A DNA stretch of 64,000 nt, from NCBI RefSeq assembly GCF_040643635.1, contig NZ_JBEYUS010000028.1, forward strand, positions 9,558 to 73,557. The letters run 5' to 3'. The notes under the pieces were generated by a model. It had not been told where the DNA came from. It worked only from the letters and a program-made list of their open reading frames with translations, and did no database searches. Source of the stretch: Saccharopolyspora_C sp040643635. GTDB taxonomy: Bacteria; Actinomycetota; Actinomycetes; Mycobacteriales; Pseudonocardiaceae. Made by a program: the position numbers and the translations under genes. Shown here one piece after another: positions 50,958 to 59,147 of the stretch (its first letter is position 1; each line of letters starts with the position of its first letter).

Positions 50958-52793
50958 GTGCGTTCCTCACGGATCTTCCCCCAGCGGCGCTCGCGGGCGA
51001 GGCTGCTCGCCGCGTGCACCGGACTGGCGCTGACCCTGCCCGTCTCGGGCTGCGGCCTGTTCGAATCCGGGCCGTCCGCCCAGGAGGTCGCGACGGCGTT
51101 CCTGAACACCTTCGCGGCCGGGGACACCGCGGGCGCGGCCGGCCGGACCGACGCCCCGGAGCAGGCGCGGCAGGCCCTCGACGACGCGCGCAGCGGGCTG
51201 TCCCCGCAGGCGGTCCGGTTCGACGTCACCCGGGTCGCGGAGGACGAAGGCGGCGCTCCGGCGCGCGCCACGTTCGACGCGAACTGGGACCTCGGCGACG
51301 GCCGGGCCTGGCAGTACCAGGGCGCGCTGGAACTCACCGAATCCGACCAGGGCTGGCAGGTGCACTGGGCACCGTCGGTGCTGCACCCGAAGCTCGCCGA
51401 GGGCCAGCGGCTCGTGTTCGACGAGCAGCGGCCGGAACCGCAGCCGGTGCTCGACCGCGAAGGCACTGAGCTGATGCGGCCGGAGCAGATCGTCACCGTC
51501 AGCCTCGACCCGCAGGCCGCGGGCGACGTGCCCGGCGTGGCGGAGCGGCTCGCCGCCGGGCTGCAGCCGGTGGACCCGGAGATCACCCGGCAGACCATCG
51601 TGGACGGCGTGAACCGCACCGAACCCGGTCAGCCGTACGTGGTGGTGTCGCTGCGGCAGGCCGACTACGACCAGGTTCGCCCGGCGATCTACGACCTGCC
51701 CGGGGTGCGGTTCCCGGCGCAGACGAAGCTGGTGACCGCCGAGCGCGGGTACGCGGCGCAAGCCCTGGCGGGGGTGTCGCAGCAGGTCGACGAGCAGGTC
51801 ACGGCGAACGCGGGCTGGAACGTGCACACCGCCGACGCGAACGGCGCCCCGCTCGAAGTGCTGCAGGAGCAGCCGTCCCGGCCGGTGGACCAGGTGCGCA
51901 CCACGCTCAGCGACCGCACCCAGCGGGCCGCCGAGCAGGCCGTGGACCCGGTGCCGCAGGCCGCGATGATCGTCGCGATGCAGCCCTCCACCGGCGACGT
52001 GCTGGCGGTGGCGCAGAACGATCCGGCCGACGCGCAGGGCGCCCCGGCGCTGAGCGGTCAGTTCCCGCCCGGCTCCACCTTCAAGATCGCGACCGCGGCG
52101 GCCGGTCTGGAGGCGGGCAAGGTGACCGTGGACCAGCCGGTGGAGTGCCCGGCCAGCAAGGTGTTCGACGGCCGGACCATCCCGAACGACAAGGACTTCG
52201 ACCTGGGCGTGGTGCCGTTGCGCACCGCGTTCGCGAAGTCGTGCAACACCACGTTCGCGCAGCTCGCGGTGGACCTGCCCGCGCAGGCGCTGACCGACAT
52301 GGCCCAGCAGCTCGGCGTCGGCGTGGACTTCGACGTGCCCGGCATCACCACGATCACCGGGCAGGCCCCGCCCGCCGAGAACACCACCGGCCGGGCCGCG
52401 AACGGTTTCGGGCAGGGCACCGTGCTGGCCAGCCCGTTCGGGATGGCGCTGGCCTCGGCGACGGTCGCGAACGGGTCGATGCCCACTCCGAAGCTGATCG
52501 AGGGCGCCGAGACGAAGGCCGATGCGCAGGTGGCACCGCTGTCGCCGAAGGTGCTCGACCAGCTGCGGCCGATGATGCGCGAGGTCGTGCTGTCCGGGAC
52601 GGCCACCGGCGTCGCCGGGGAGGGCGAGGTCGCGGGCAAGACCGGGACCGCGCAGTTCGGTGACGGCACGCACGCGCACGGCTGGTTCGTCGGCTACCGC
52701 GGCGATCTGGCGTTCGCGGTGCTGCTGGAGGACTCGGGCGAGTCGAAGCCCGCGGTGCAGGTGGCGCAGAGCTTCCTGTCGAACGTGCCCTGA
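50958..52793 (+). CDS. Penicillin-binding transpeptidase lipoprotein
   Basis: A 611-residue class B-like PBP that cross-links peptidoglycan. It begins with a basic signal and lipobox (LTLPVSGC), then an NTF2-like MecA_N domain (EVATAFLNTFAAGDTAGAAG), a PBP dimerisation region, and a transpeptidase domain with SxxK at Ser373-Lys376 (GSTFK), SxN at Ser428-Asn430 (SCN) and KTG at Lys561 (AGKTGTAQF). The mecA-like N-terminal domain and lipoprotein anchor resemble PBP-lipo of mycobacteria (Rv2864c), at the same chromosomal place. CATACT 7 nt before the GTG suggests a leaderless start. Confidence 0.92.
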   Translation: MRSSRIFPQRRSRARLLAACTGLALTLPVSGCGLFESGPSAQEVATAFLNTFAAGDTAGAAGRTDAPEQARQALDDARSGLSPQAVRFDVTRVAEDEGGAPARATFDANWDLGDGRAWQYQGALELTESDQGWQVHWAPSVLHPKLAEGQRLVFDEQRPEPQPVLDREGTELMRPEQIVTVSLDPQAAGDVPGVAERLAAGLQPVDPEITRQTIVDGVNRTEPGQPYVVVSLRQADYDQVRPAIYDLPGVRFPAQTKLVTAERGYAAQALAGVSQQVDEQVTANAGWNVHTADANGAPLEVLQEQPSRPVDQVRTTLSDRTQRAAEQAVDPVPQAAMIVAMQPSTGDVLAVAQNDPADAQGAPALSGQFPPGSTFKIATAAAGLEAGKVTVDQPVECPASKVFDGRTIPNDKDFDLGVVPLRTAFAKSCNTTFAQLAVDLPAQALTDMAQQLGVGVDFDVPGITTITGQAPPAENTTGRAANGFGQGTVLASPFGMALASATVANGSMPTPKLIEGAETKADAQVAPLSPKVLDQLRPMMREVVLSGTATGVAGEGEVAGKTGTAQFGDGTHAHGWFVGYRGDLAFAVLLEDSGESKPAVQVAQSFLSNVP

Positions 52794-52864
52794 TCCGCCG
52801 TGCTGCTCGCGGGACGGGTCGAGATCATCCGATCGTGCGACGAGGCGGGACGATCTCCTGGTGC

Positions 52865-52870
52865 TACTTT
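52865..52870 (+). promoter_or_regulatory. -10 box of vapBC, leaderless arrangement
   Basis: TACTTT lies 7 nt before the ATG of the antitoxin gene with no ribosome site, so transcription likely starts at the start codon. Confidence 0.5.
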
Positions 52871-52877
52871 GTAGCGC

Positions 52878-53135
52878 ATGGAGCGGATCGGGGTGCGCGA
52901 GCTGCGGCAGCACGCGAGCCGGTACCTGCGCCGGGTGGCGACCGGGGAATCGATCGTGATCACCGATCGCGGGCGCACGGTCGCCGTCCTCACCCCGCCG
53001 TCCCGCGAGCGCTCGCTGTACGACGAGCTGATCGCCGCCGGGGAGCTCATCCCCGGCGACGGCGGTGAGCTGCCGGAGCCGCTCGACGAGGACGGTCCGC
53101 TCGGCGACGACCGAGGTGAACAGGAGCGGCCTTGA
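52878..53135 (+). CDS. VapB-type (Phd/YefM) antitoxin
   Basis: An 85-residue protein with the Phd/YefM DNA-binding fold: GVRELRQHASRYLRRVATGE followed by SIVITDRGRTVAVLTP. The C-terminal half is acidic and disordered-looking (GELPEPLDEDGPLGDDRGEQ), as expected for the toxin-wrapping segment. It overlaps the toxin start (TTGA), giving coupled translation, and probably represses its own promoter. It sits between the PBP gene and map. Confidence 0.9.
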   Translation: MERIGVRELRQHASRYLRRVATGESIVITDRGRTVAVLTPPSRERSLYDELIAAGELIPGDGGELPEPLDEDGPLGDDRGEQERP

Positions 53136-53524
53136 TCTACTTCGATTCCTCCGCGCTGGTGAAGCTGATCGCTCCCGAACCGGAGAGCAAGGCGCTCAGC
53201 GACTGGGTGCGGGACCGCCTGGAACAGCCCCGCATCACCAGCGCCCTCTCCCAGGTGGACGTGCTGCGCGGGTTCCGCGAGCAGGGGCCCGCGATCGAGG
53301 ACCTGGCCACGATCGTGCTGTCGAAGCTGGACCGGCTGCCGGTGAAGCAGGACGTGCTGGACGCCGCGGTCGCGCTGCGGTCGAAGGTGAACCCGGTGGC
53401 GGCGATCCACCTCGCCTCCGCCTGCAAGCTCCGCGAAGGCCTGCACGCCTACGTCTCCTACGACGAGGAGCTGCTGGCCGCGGCCGCGGAGGAAGGTCTC
53501 ACCACCGCGTCGCCAGGCGCTTGA
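53132..53524 (+). CDS. VapC-type PIN-domain toxin with an altered active site
   Basis: A 130-residue PIN domain that would cleave RNA (often tRNA). Asp5 (YFDSSALVKL) and Asp111 (YVSYDEELL) are present. The second acidic position is Asp43 (SQVDVLRG) instead of the usual Glu. The third, normally Asp in SxDAIHLA, is Ala90 (NPVAAIHLA). Loss of that metal ligand may weaken or abolish catalysis. Translation begins with TTG at 53132, overlapping the antitoxin stop by 4 nt. Confidence 0.88.
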   Translation: MIYFDSSALVKLIAPEPESKALSDWVRDRLEQPRITSALSQVDVLRGFREQGPAIEDLATIVLSKLDRLPVKQDVLDAAVALRSKVNPVAAIHLASACKLREGLHAYVSYDEELLAAAAEEGLTTASPGA

Positions 53525-53575
53525 CCAGCGGAGATCGTGCGCGGGGCGGGGCGGTGGAGGCCGAACGGCACGTTC

Positions 53576-53581
53576 TAGAGT
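53576..53581 (+). promoter_or_regulatory. -10 box of map, leaderless arrangement
   Basis: TAGAGT is 6 nt before the ATG of map. No ribosome site is present between them. Confidence 0.5.
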
Positions 53582-53587
53582 GAGGGC

Positions 53588-54445
53588 ATGCCCGTACGCG
53601 CACCGTTGCAGCCAGGAGTCCAGACGCCCCGCCGGCCGGTGCCGGTGACGATCGAGCGGCCCGAGTACGTCGACAAGCCCGCGCCGCGGCGCAACACCGA
53701 CCCGGACGTGCAGCCGCCCGAGGTGATCGAGGCGATGCGGGTGGCGGGCAGGCTCGCCGCGCAGGCGCTGGAGCTGGCGGGCAAGACGGCCCAGCCGGGC
53801 GTGACCACGGACCGCGTGGACGAGGTCGTGCACGAGTTCTTCGTGGACCACGGCGTGTACCCGTCGACGCTCGGCTACCGCGGTTTCCCGAAGTCCTGCT
53901 GCACCTCGCTGAACGAGGTGATCTGCCACGGCATCCCGGACTCGACGGTGATCGAGGACGGCGACATCGTCAACGTCGACGTCACCGGATTCGTCGGCGG
54001 CGTGCACGGCGACACCAACGCGACCTTCATCGCGGGCGAGGCCACCGAAGAGGTGCGGCTGCTGGTGGAGCGCACCCACGAGGCGACGATGCGCGGCATC
54101 AAGGCGGCGAAGCCGGGCCGCCAGCTCAACGTGGTCGGGCGGGTCATCGAGTCCTACGCGAAGCGGTTCGGCTACGGCGTGGTGCGCGACTTCACCGGGC
54201 ACGGCATCGGGCGCTCGTTCCACTCCGGTCTGGTGGTGCTGCACTACGACGAGCCGTCGGTGCAGACCGTGCTGGAGCCGGGCATGACGTTCACCATCGA
54301 GCCGATGATCACGCTCGGCACCCACGAGTACGACATGTGGGAGGACGGCTGGACGGTGACCACGCAGGACAAGTCGTGGACCGCCCAGTTCGAGCACACC
54401 ATCCTGATCACCGAGGACGGCAACGAGATCCTCACCCTGCCGTGA
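53588..54445 (+). CDS. map: Type I methionine aminopeptidase
   Basis: MetAP removes the initiator Met from new proteins. The 285-residue enzyme has the 40-residue Pro-rich N-terminal extension of the type Ic enzymes (VRAPLQPGVQTPRRPVPVTI) and metal ligands in NVDVTGFVGGVHGDTNATF (two Asp), GHGIGRSFHSG (His), TIEPMIT (Glu) and QFEHTIL (Glu). The mycobacterial MetAP-1c has the same extension and neighbourhood. Its stop overlaps cobQ (GTGA). Confidence 0.96.
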   Translation: MPVRAPLQPGVQTPRRPVPVTIERPEYVDKPAPRRNTDPDVQPPEVIEAMRVAGRLAAQALELAGKTAQPGVTTDRVDEVVHEFFVDHGVYPSTLGYRGFPKSCCTSLNEVICHGIPDSTVIEDGDIVNVDVTGFVGGVHGDTNATFIAGEATEEVRLLVERTHEATMRGIKAAKPGRQLNVVGRVIESYAKRFGYGVVRDFTGHGIGRSFHSGLVVLHYDEPSVQTVLEPGMTFTIEPMITLGTHEYDMWEDGWTVTTQDKSWTAQFEHTILITEDGNEILTLP

Positions 54446-55974
54446 GCGGCCTGCTCGTCGCGGGCACGACCTCGGACGCGGGAAAGAGCGTGCTGGTCGC
54501 CGGTATCTGCCGGTGGCTGGCGCGCGAGGGCGTCCGGGTGGCGCCGTTCAAGGCGCAGAACATGTCGAACAACTCCGTCGTGTGCCCGGACGGCGGCGAG
54601 ATCGGCCGGGCGCAGGCGGTGCAGGCGGCGGCGTGCGGGCTGGCGCCCTCGGTGCGGTTCAACCCGGTGCTGCTCAAGCCGGGCGGGGACCGCACCTCGC
54701 AGGTCGTGGTGCTGGGCCGGGTCGCCGGTGAGGTGACGGCGCTGTCCTACCGGGAGCGCAAGGCGGCGCTGCTGGAGGTCGTGTCGGCGACGTTGCAGGA
54801 GCTGCGCGGCGAGTACGACCAGGTGATCTGCGAGGGCGCCGGGTCGCCCGCGGAGATCAACCTGCGGGCCACCGACATCGCGAACATGGGCTTGGCGCAG
54901 GCGGCGCGGCTGCCGGTGCTGGTGGTCGGCGACATCGACCGGGGCGGGGTGTTCGCCGCGCTCTACGGCACCTTGGCGCTGCTGGACGCGGCGGACCAGG
55001 CGCTGGTCACCGGCTTCGTGATCAACAAGTTCCGGGGCGATCCGGCGCTGCTCGAATCCGGGCTGGAGCAGGTGAAGGCGCTGACCGGGCGACCGGTGCA
55101 GGGCGTGCTGCCGTGGTCGGAGGAGCTGTGGCTGGACGCGGAGGACTCGCTGTCCTACGTCGCGGACGGCGTGGTGGGCAGCCCGGCGCCGCCGCGCGGT
55201 GACCAGTGGCTGCGGGTGGCGGTGCCGAAGCTGCCGCGGATCTCCAACGCCACCGACATCGAGGCGCTGGCCGCGGAACCCGGGGTGGCGGTGCGGTTCG
55301 TGACCGAGCCCTCGCGGCTGACCGACGCGGACCTGGTGGTGCTGCCCGGGTCGAAGGCGACCGTCTCGGACCTGGCGTGGCTGCACCGCACCGGGCTGGC
55401 GGACGCGGTGCTCGCGCACGCGCGGGCGGGGCTGCCGGTGTTCGGGATCTGCGGTGGGTTCCAGATGCTGTCGCGGCGGATCACCGACGAGGTGGAGTCC
55501 GGTGGCGGGGTCGTGGACGGGCTGGGCCTGCTCGACGTGGAGATCGAGTTCGCGGCGGAGAAGACGCTGCGCACCCCGAGCGGCACCGCGTTCGGCGAGC
55601 CGATCACCGGCTACGAGATCCACCACGGCGTGCCGGTGCGGCCGGGCGATGAGCTGACGCCGCTGCTGGCGACCGAGTCCGGCCCGGAGGGCGCGGTGTC
55701 CGGCGCGGTGGCGGGCACGCACTGGCACGGGCTGTTCGAGAACGACGGGTTCCGCCGCCGGTTCCTCGCGCACGTCGCCGCGCAGGCCGGGCGGGACGGG
55801 TTCGCCGCGGCACCGGACGTCTCGTTCGCGGCGCTGCGGGAGGGCCAGCTGGACCTGCTGGGCGATCTGGTGGAGCGGCACCTGGACACCGCCGCGCTGC
55901 GACGACTGCTGGAGCGCGGTGCGCCGCCCGGGCTCCCGGTCATCGGACCTGCGGCGGTGCGCGCGGGGGAGTGA
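54442..55974 (+). CDS. cobQ: Cobyric acid synthase
   Basis: CobQ amidates four side chains of adenosyl-cobyrinic acid diamide using glutamine and ATP. The 510-residue protein has an N-terminal dethiobiotin-synthetase-like ATPase domain (LLVAGTTSDAGKSVLVAGIC, FKAQNMSNNSVV, VICEGAGSPAEINLRATDIA) and a C-terminal type I glutamine amidotransferase domain with nucleophile Cys in VFGICGGFQML and the catalytic His in GTHWHGLFENDG. GTG at 54442 overlaps the map stop by 4 nt. No other cobalamin genes or cobalamin riboswitch are in the window. Confidence 0.95.
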   Translation: MSGLLVAGTTSDAGKSVLVAGICRWLAREGVRVAPFKAQNMSNNSVVCPDGGEIGRAQAVQAAACGLAPSVRFNPVLLKPGGDRTSQVVVLGRVAGEVTALSYRERKAALLEVVSATLQELRGEYDQVICEGAGSPAEINLRATDIANMGLAQAARLPVLVVGDIDRGGVFAALYGTLALLDAADQALVTGFVINKFRGDPALLESGLEQVKALTGRPVQGVLPWSEELWLDAEDSLSYVADGVVGSPAPPRGDQWLRVAVPKLPRISNATDIEALAAEPGVAVRFVTEPSRLTDADLVVLPGSKATVSDLAWLHRTGLADAVLAHARAGLPVFGICGGFQMLSRRITDEVESGGGVVDGLGLLDVEIEFAAEKTLRTPSGTAFGEPITGYEIHHGVPVRPGDELTPLLATESGPEGAVSGAVAGTHWHGLFENDGFRRRFLAHVAAQAGRDGFAAAPDVSFAALREGQLDLLGDLVERHLDTAALRRLLERGAPPGLPVIGPAAVRAGE

Positions 55975-55980
55975 CGCGGG

Positions 55981-55986
55981 TAACGT
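55981..55986 (+). promoter_or_regulatory. -10 box of the orphan antitoxin gene, leaderless arrangement
   Basis: TAACGT is 7 nt before the ATG at 55994, just after the cobQ stop. Confidence 0.45.
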
Positions 55987-55993
55987 CGCGGGC

Positions 55994-56263
55994 ATGACGA
56001 CTGAGTTCTCCGCGGAAGAAGCGCAGGCGCGGCTGCCGGAGCTGCTGGACCGCGTGGAATCGGGGGAGGAGATCGTCATCACCCGCTTCGGAGCGCCGTC
56101 CGTGGCGCTGCACCGCGCCGGTTCCCGCCGGTCACCGGAGATGGTGAGCGCGGGCGTGCTGACCGCGGCCTGGCTGGCGCCGATCGCCGGTGGCGCGGCC
56201 GCGGACGCCGGGTTCGACGTCGGGACCGACTACGCGCCGGGGGACGTCGGCTTCTCCGGCTGA
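55994..56263 (+). CDS. Orphan Phd/YefM-like antitoxin
   Basis: An 89-residue protein whose N-terminal half has the antitoxin fold: MTTEFSAEEAQARLPELLDR then VESGEEIVITRFGAPSVALH. The C-terminal half is Ala/Gly-rich and unlike the acidic toxin-binding tail of the vapB gene at 52.9 kb. No toxin gene follows: the next gene is convergent and overlaps its end by 34 bp. It may regulate its own promoter, act in trans, or be a relic. ATG at 55994 is preferred over an upstream ATG inside cobQ. Confidence 0.75.
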   Translation: MTTEFSAEEAQARLPELLDRVESGEEIVITRFGAPSVALHRAGSRRSPEMVSAGVLTAAWLAPIAGGAAADAGFDVGTDYAPGDVGFSG

Positions 56264-56928
56264 GCGCCGAGCGAGTCGAGCAGTTCGTCGAGGAAGCCGC
56301 CCGCTTCGGCGGCGGCTTCGCGCGCGTCACCGGAGCGGACCGCGTCGAGCAGCGCGGTGTGCGAGACCTGGGTGACCGAGGCCGGGTCGAAGGTGGTGGC
56401 GACGCTGGACTGCACCGCTTCGCTGATCCCCTCGTAGAGCCCGATCAGCAGCACGTTGTGCGAGGCGGCGACGAGCCGCAGGTGGAACCGGGTGTCCCTG
56501 TCGACGACCTGCTCCGGGTCCCGCTGCTCCAGCGCGGCGTCGCGGGCGGTGAGCAGCGCGTCCAGTTCGGCGAGGTCGTCGTCGGTGCGGGCGGCGGCGG
56601 CCAGGCGCGCGGCTTCGACTTCGAGGGCGCGGCGCACTTCGAGGATGCGGCGCAGCTCGGAGCCGCAGAGCCGGCGCACCGCACCGGAGAGCTCGTTGGT
56701 GGCGCGGACGAAGGTCCCGTCGCCTTGGCGCACTTCGAGCAGCCCGGCGTGGGCGAGGGCGCGCACCGCTTCGCGGACCGTGTTGCGGCCGACGCCGAGC
56801 GCGGTCACGAGCTCGGACTCGGTGGGGATGCGTTCCCCCAGCGGCCATTCGCCGGAACTCACCAGGGTGCGCATCTGCGCGATGACCTGCTCGACCAGAC
56901 CCGTGCGCTGGGTGGTGACCAAAGGCAC
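56230..56928 (-). CDS. GntR/FadR-family transcriptional regulator
   Basis: A 232-residue regulator with an N-terminal winged helix (LVEQVIAQMRTLVSSGEWPL, GVGRNTVREAVRALAHAGLL, EVRQGDGTFVRA) and an all-helical FCD effector domain, in which DTRFHLRLVAASHN and VSHTALLDAVRSGD carry the metal-binding Asp/His positions. The GTG start has AAAGGACC upstream. It is divergent from the MFS gene across 49 bp that contain a perfect dyad, so it very likely controls that transporter. The ligand is unknown. Confidence 0.92.
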   Translation of the reverse strand: MPLVTTQRTGLVEQVIAQMRTLVSSGEWPLGERIPTESELVTALGVGRNTVREAVRALAHAGLLEVRQGDGTFVRATNELSGAVRRLCGSELRRILEVRRALEVEAARLAAAARTDDDLAELDALLTARDAALEQRDPEQVVDRDTRFHLRLVAASHNVLLIGLYEGISEAVQSSVATTFDPASVTQVSHTALLDAVRSGDAREAAAEAGGFLDELLDSLGAQPEKPTSPGA

Positions 56929-56945
56929 TGAAGGGTCCTTTCATC

Positions 56946-56970
56946 CAAACATCCTATGTTTGCCATACTA
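56946..56970. promoter_or_regulatory. Operator and overlapping promoters between gntR and the MFS gene
   Basis: CAAACAT and ATGTTTG form a perfect 7-bp dyad with a 3-nt centre (56946-56962). Next to it, CATACT (56964-56969) serves as a -10 for the MFS gene. On the minus strand TAGTAT (56970-56965) serves the regulator gene. One repressor dimer could control both. Confidence 0.6.
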
Positions 56971-56977
56971 GGCGGCG

Positions 56978-58318
56978 ATGTCTCCTGAGTCGCACACCCA
57001 GCCCCCGATCGACCGAGTTCCCGACGACCGTGTGACCGACCAGGATGCCAGGACGGCGGCGCCAGCCGTGTCCGGTACCCCGGCCGACGACGCCTCCAAG
57101 CTGGCCGCGGCCGAGGCGTTGGTGAACGAAGGCGCCGCCGAGGCGATGGCGCCCCGCGGCCGCGCCGTCGCGGGCGGCGGCCTGCTGCTGGCGGGCGTGG
57201 CGCTCGCCGCGGCGAACATGCGGCCCGCCGTCACCAGCCTCGCCTCCGTCCTCGGCGAGGTCCGCGATTCGCTGGGTGCGAGCAGCACTTGGGCGAGCAT
57301 CGTGACCTCGGTGCCGACGCTGTGCTTCGGCCTCGCCGGGATCGGTGCGCCGCTGCTCGCCCGCCGGTGGGGGATGAGCCGGGTGGTGGGCGCCTCGCTG
57401 GCGCTGCTGACCGCCGCGATGATCGCCCGCGTGCTCGGCGGCCCGTGGACGCTGCTCGCGGGCACCGTGCTGGTGTGCGCGTCGATCGCGATGTGCAACG
57501 TGCTGATCCCCGTCGTGGTGAAGGAGTCCTTCCCCGGGCGGGTCGGCCTGGCCACCGGCCTCTACACGACGGCGATGGCCGCCGGTGGCGCGTCCGGTTC
57601 GGCGCTGACCCCGTACCTGAACTCGGCGACCGGTAGCTGGCGGCTGTCGCTGGCGACGTGGATGGTCGTCGCGCTGGCCGCGCTGTGCCTCTGGGTGCCC
57701 GGCACCCGCGGGCACGGCTCGAAGGCCGTCGCCACGCCGAAGGGCGAGCGCCGGTCGCTGATGCGCCACCCGCTCGCCTGGCTGATCACCGTCTACTTCG
57801 CGATGCAGTCGACCGTCGCCTACGTGGTGATGGGCTGGCTGCCGGAGGTGTTCAAGGGCGCCGGGATGGACGCCACCTCGGCCGGGGCGCTGCTGGGCGT
57901 GCTGCTGCTGATCGGCGTGCCGATCAACATGGTGCTGCCGCCGCTGGTGACGCGGACCCGCGGCCAGTCCGGGTGGGCGCTGCTGATGGGCGTGCTCATG
58001 TTCGCCGGTCTGCTGGGGCTGCTGGTGGCTCCGCTGGCCGCGCCGGTGCTGTGGGCGGTGCTGATCGGGATCGGGATGAGCGCGTTCCCGCTGGCGCTGG
58101 TGATGATCTCGCTGCGCACCCGGAACGCCGCCGACACCGGGCAGCTCTCGGCGATGGCGCAGAGCATCGGCTACCTGATCGCCGCCTCGGGCCCGTTCCT
58201 GTTCGGGATGCTGCACGACGTGACGGCGGCCTGGGCGGTGTCGATGGTGGCGCTGCTGGTCATCGTGGTGGTGCAGACGGTCGTCGGCATCCTCGCCGGC
58301 CGCCCCCGCACCATCTGA
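56978..58318 (+). CDS. MFS transporter, CynX/NimT type
   Basis: A 446-residue major facilitator protein with about 12 hydrophobic helices after a polar 60-residue N-terminus. The first helix ends in ANMRPAVTSLASVLGEVRDS, the typical CynX/NimT (cyanate or nitroimidazole transporter-like) opening. FGLAGIGAPLLARRWGMSRV follows as the inter-helix loop motif. A long cytoplasmic loop (GSKAVATPKGERRSLMRHPL) separates the two halves. It exports or imports an unknown anion or drug under control of the divergent GntR protein. The stop is followed 2 nt later by the palindrome array. Confidence 0.88.
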   Translation: MSPESHTQPPIDRVPDDRVTDQDARTAAPAVSGTPADDASKLAAAEALVNEGAAEAMAPRGRAVAGGGLLLAGVALAAANMRPAVTSLASVLGEVRDSLGASSTWASIVTSVPTLCFGLAGIGAPLLARRWGMSRVVGASLALLTAAMIARVLGGPWTLLAGTVLVCASIAMCNVLIPVVVKESFPGRVGLATGLYTTAMAAGGASGSALTPYLNSATGSWRLSLATWMVVALAALCLWVPGTRGHGSKAVATPKGERRSLMRHPLAWLITVYFAMQSTVAYVVMGWLPEVFKGAGMDATSAGALLGVLLLIGVPINMVLPPLVTRTRGQSGWALLMGVLMFAGLLGLLVAPLAAPVLWAVLIGIGMSAFPLALVMISLRTRNAADTGQLSAMAQSIGYLIAASGPFLFGMLHDVTAAWAVSMVALLVIVVVQTVVGILAGRPRTI

Positions 58319-58320
58319 GC

Positions 58321-58542
58321 CGAGTGAACGGACCGTTCGTCCGATCTAGTTGGGCGAACGGTCCGTTCACTCGCGCCCGGTGGGAGTGAACGGCCCGTTC
58401 CGCTGGTTCCGAACGGGCCGTTCGCATGTGTGGGGGCAACGGACCGCTCGTCCGCTCTCGCTGGTCGAACGGGTCGTTCGCTGCGCGGAGTGGGAGTGAA
58501 CGGACCGTTCGTCCGATCTAGCCGGACCAACGGTCCGTTCAC
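58321..58542. repeat. Tandem array of GAACGGnCCGTTC palindromes
   Basis: Four units lie between the convergent MFS and tetR genes. Unit 1 (58321-58373) has perfect 19-bp arms around a 15-nt loop. Unit 2 (58388-58423) has 13-bp arms. Unit 3 (about 58438-58480) is imperfect. Unit 4 (58496-58542) has 14-bp arms and shares its loop start with unit 1. The right arm of unit 4 contains the tetR stop codon (58539-58541). Unit 1 recurs with one change at 61516. The array probably stops transcription from both sides. Confidence 0.8.
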
Positions 58543-59141
58543 CCGTTGCCGAGGGCGCGGTGGATCGCGCGGTGGGCGCGGTCGACGGCTTGCGGGTCGT
58601 GGTGCAGCTGGAGCTCCTGGTTCAACGCCAGGCCGGTGCCGATGATCTCGAAGATGGCCTGCTCGACGTCGAAGTCCGGTGGGAGGTCGCCGCCGTCCAC
58701 GGCCGCGGTGAACTCGTCGCGCAGCCGTCCGCGCCACTGGGTCCAGCTGGCGGCGACCAGGTCGCGCACTTGGCCGGGCCTGCCGTCGAACTCGCTGGAG
58801 GCGGCGGTCAGCAGGCAGCCGCCGGGCAGCTCCAAGTCGGCCAGGAAGTTCACCGAGTTCTCGCAGAGCACGCGCAACCGCGGCATGCCTGCCGGATACC
58901 CGGTCGCGGAATCGACCACGCGGTGCCAGAAATTCACGAAGGCGTCGTCCAGCGTCGCGGCCTGCAGGCCTTCCTTGGTGCCGAAGTGCCCGAGCACGCC
59001 GGACTTGCTCATCTCCAGCTCGTCGGCGAGGCGCCCGATGGTGACGCCTTCGAGGCCTTCTTCGGAGGCGATCTCGGTGGAGCGCTGGATGATCCTCGCC
59101 CGGGTGGCGAGGGCTTCGGCCGCGGAGCGTCGGGGTGACAT
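58539..59141 (-). CDS. TetR-family transcriptional regulator
   Basis: A 200-residue repressor: an N-terminal helix-turn-helix (RARIIQRSTEIASEEGLEGV, IGRLADELEMSKSGVLGHFG) and an all-helical ligand domain with Cys in LCENSVNF and GGCLLTAASSEFDG. It resembles the group that begins MSPRR and senses small organic molecules. The ATG at 59141 has TAAACT 6 nt upstream, so its mRNA is probably leaderless. It is divergent from the MBL-fold gene over a 113-bp region with a large dyad, the likely operator. Confidence 0.92.
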   Translation of the reverse strand: MSPRRSAAEALATRARIIQRSTEIASEEGLEGVTIGRLADELEMSKSGVLGHFGTKEGLQAATLDDAFVNFWHRVVDSATGYPAGMPRLRVLCENSVNFLADLELPGGCLLTAASSEFDGRPGQVRDLVAASWTQWRGRLRDEFTAAVDGGDLPPDFDVEQAIFEIIGTGLALNQELQLHHDPQAVDRAHRAIHRALGNG

Positions 59142-59147
59142 GCGCTC

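Noticed and set aside
52878..53524. relBE/relFG-type system expected from mycobacterial synteny
   Set aside because: The toxin is clearly a PIN domain (VapC), not a RelE fold, and the pair lies on the other side of the PBP gene.
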